From: Rhodospirillaceae bacterium
GTDB taxonomy: Bacteria > Pseudomonadota > Alphaproteobacteria > Bin65
NCBI GenBank assembly: GCA_028819475.1
Contig: JAPPLJ010000035.1
Coordinates: 1 to 40,997, forward strand
Direction: 5' to 3'
DNA length: 40,997 nt
Under the pieces are notes generated by a model, which was given only the letters and a program-made list of their open reading frames with translations, did no database searches and was not told where the DNA came from. Position numbers and translations under genes: made by a program. This document shows positions 39,764-40,997 of the stretch, in pieces. Within the stretch, counting starts at the first letter, position 1; each line of letters opens with the position of its first letter.

Positions 39764-40801
39764 ATGGGCTATCGCGTAGCCGTGGTCGGCGCGACCGGGA
39801 ATGTCGGCCGGGAAATGCTCGACCTGCTGGCCGAACGGAAGTTTCCGGCCGACGAGGTGGTTCCGCTCGCCTCGCCGCGCTCGGAGGGCGAGCCGATCGA
39901 CTTCGACGGCCGGACGCTGGAGGTCAAGAACCTCGCGGCCTTCGATTTCGCCGGCGTCGACATCGCCTTTTCCTCGCCCGGCGCAAAGGTTTCGAAGGAC
40001 CACGCGCCGCGGGCCGGGGCCGCCGGCTGCCTGGTGATCGACAACACCAGCCAGTTCCGCATGGATGCGGACGTGCCGCTGGTGGTGCCGGAGGTGAACG
40101 GCGACGTCCTTGCCGGCTACATGGCGCAAAACGGCCGGCGCAACATCGTCGCCAATCCGAACTGTTCGACGATCCAGCTCGTCGTGGCGCTCAAGCCGTT
40201 GCACGATGCCGCGCGGATCCGGCGGGTTTCGGTCGCGACCTACCAGTCGGTCTCCGGCGCCGGCAAGGCGGGCATGGACGAGCTGTTCGAGCAGACGCGC
40301 AACATCTATGCCGCGGGCGGCGTGGAGAAGGAGACGTTCACCAAGCAGATCGCGTTCAACGTCATTCCCCATATCGACGTCTTCATGGAGGACGGCTCGA
40401 CGAAAGAGGAATGGAAGATGGTCAATGAGACGAAGAAGATTCTCGACCCGGCCATCGACATGATCGCGACCTGCGTGCGCGTGCCGGTCTTCATCGGCCA
40501 TGCCGAGGCGGTGCATCTGGAATTCGACAGCGCATTGGGCGAGGATGAAGCCCGCGAGGCGCTGGCGGCCGCGCCCGGCGTCTCGGTGATCGATTACCGG
40601 GCCGACGAGGGCTATGTCACGCCGGTCGAATGCACCGGCGAGGACAAGGTCTATGTCAGCCGCATCCGCAAGGACCCGAGCGTGCCGCACGGCCTCGCGC
40701 TATGGGTCGTTTCCGACAATCTGCGCAAGGGCGCGGCGCTCAACACCATCCAGATCGCCGAGGCGATGATCGAACAGGGCGGCTTGCGGGCGGCAGCCTG
40801 A
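39764..40801 (+). CDS. asd: Aspartate-semialdehyde dehydrogenase
   Basis: A 345-residue NADPH enzyme reducing aspartyl phosphate to aspartate semialdehyde for lysine, threonine, methionine and diaminopimelate. [15 protein letters not shown] is the Rossmann loop, Cys134 in [10 protein letters not shown] the nucleophile, [17 protein letters not shown] and [16 protein letters not shown] (His base) further landmarks. The start at 39764 is preferred over an upstream in-frame ATG at 39707. Both asd and dapF lie in the window, 4 kb apart, in the same direction. Confidence 0.97.
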   Translation: MGYRVAVVGATGNVGREMLDLLAERKFPADEVVPLASPRSEGEPIDFDGRTLEVKNLAAFDFAGVDIAFSSPGAKVSKDHAPRAGAAGCLVIDNTSQFRMDADVPLVVPEVNGDVLAGYMAQNGRRNIVANPNCSTIQLVVALKPLHDAARIRRVSVATYQSVSGAGKAGMDELFEQTRNIYAAGGVEKETFTKQIAFNVIPHIDVFMEDGSTKEEWKMVNETKKILDPAIDMIATCVRVPVFIGHAEAVHLEFDSALGEDEAREALAAAPGVSVIDYRADEGYVTPVECTGEDKVYVSRIRKDPSVPHGLALWVVSDNLRKGAALNTIQIAEAMIEQGGLRAAA

Positions 40802-40851
40802 AGGCATCCGTTCATCCGCAGCACAGGTCTCGCTCCGCGTTATCGGCGGAC

Positions 40852-40948
40852 CTGTCACCCATGTATCCGGTCAGAACTGTCACCCATGTATCCGGTTTGC
40901 ACCGGAATCCCCCCTCCCCTTGGGGGAGGGGGTTAGGGGGAGGGGTAT
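40852..40948. repeat. Twin 20-bp direct repeats followed by a CCCCTCCCC-type arm
   Basis: CTGTCACCCATGTATCCGGT occurs at 40852-40871 and again at 40877-40896, 25 bp apart. The sequence resembles ends left beside insertion sequences in some proteobacteria, but no transposase is present before the window ends. Immediately after, 40910-40948 (CCCTCCCCTTGGGGGAGG then GGGTTAGGGGGAGGGGT) is a copy of the left arm of the element at 35345-35551. Confidence 0.7.
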
Positions 40949-40997
40949 GCGGACCCTGTTGCGGTACCGGAATCGGGCATCGGCGCGGCGGCGGGCG

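Overview
The window is a high-GC, gene-dense bacterial chromosome segment. It looks alphaproteobacterial, probably Rhodospirillales-like. The main reasons are the rpsP-rimM-trmD-rplS-leuC-leuD block lying head-to-head with dapF-mtaB-ftsY-yciB across ffh, the choline-O-sulfate locus, and several families of palindromic intergenic elements of a kind common in that class. I cannot name a genus from sequence alone.

Layout. 1-5.3 kb: the 3' part of an amino-acid ABC transporter binding protein (cut by the window edge), a GlcD/D2HGDH-type FAD dehydrogenase, tRNA-Gln, and a minus-strand operon of a PhyH-like Fe/2OG oxygenase, a 3-hydroxyisobutyrate-dehydrogenase-like enzyme and a RidA-like protein. 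5.4-8.7 kb: tryptophan 2,3-dioxygenase divergent from a TrpB2-type tryptophan synthase beta chain, with three 11-bp tandem repeats in the shared promoter, then a beta-class GST. 8.7-14.2 kb: choline-sulfatase divergent from a ProX/ProW/ProV-type choline or betaine importer, so import and desulfation of choline-O-sulfate are probably linked. 14.2-16.5 kb: a minus-strand cassette of EF-hand protein, ECF sigma factor, anti-sigma-like membrane protein and periplasmic metal-sensor-like protein. 16.7-20.1 kb: MsrP with a DUF1194 protein, a YqaA/DedA-like membrane protein and a second GST.

20.2-27.2 kb: a UbiX/UbiD pair whose UbiD carries a ~370-residue repetitive tail, an orphan FitA-like antitoxin, a thiolase, an SCP2 protein, a Phd/VapC toxin-antitoxin pair, and tail-to-tail with it a HicA-like/HTH pair behind a 28-bp operator-like palindrome. 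27.2-33.3 kb: leuD, leuC, rplS, trmD, rimM, rpsP and ffh on the minus strand; S16 and L19 both have long acidic repeat tails. 33.5-34.3 kb: a lower-GC two-gene insertion (an 89-aa protein and a PIN-domain protein). 34.4-38.5 kb: dapF, mtaB, ftsY and yciB. 38.5-41.0 kb: a small monooxygenase-like protein, a 54-aa exported protein, a DUF962/Mpo1-like membrane protein, asd, and repeats at the right edge.

The least conventional observations are: the UbiD tail, with six copies of a W/R/P/DL motif, a KSEQA tandem and two FF motifs; acidic tails on two ribosomal proteins of one operon; the sigma/anti-sigma/metal-sensor cassette with a six-EF-hand protein; the cluster of small toxin-antitoxin-like modules; and the helically phased repeats between the tryptophan-degrading and tryptophan-synthesising genes.
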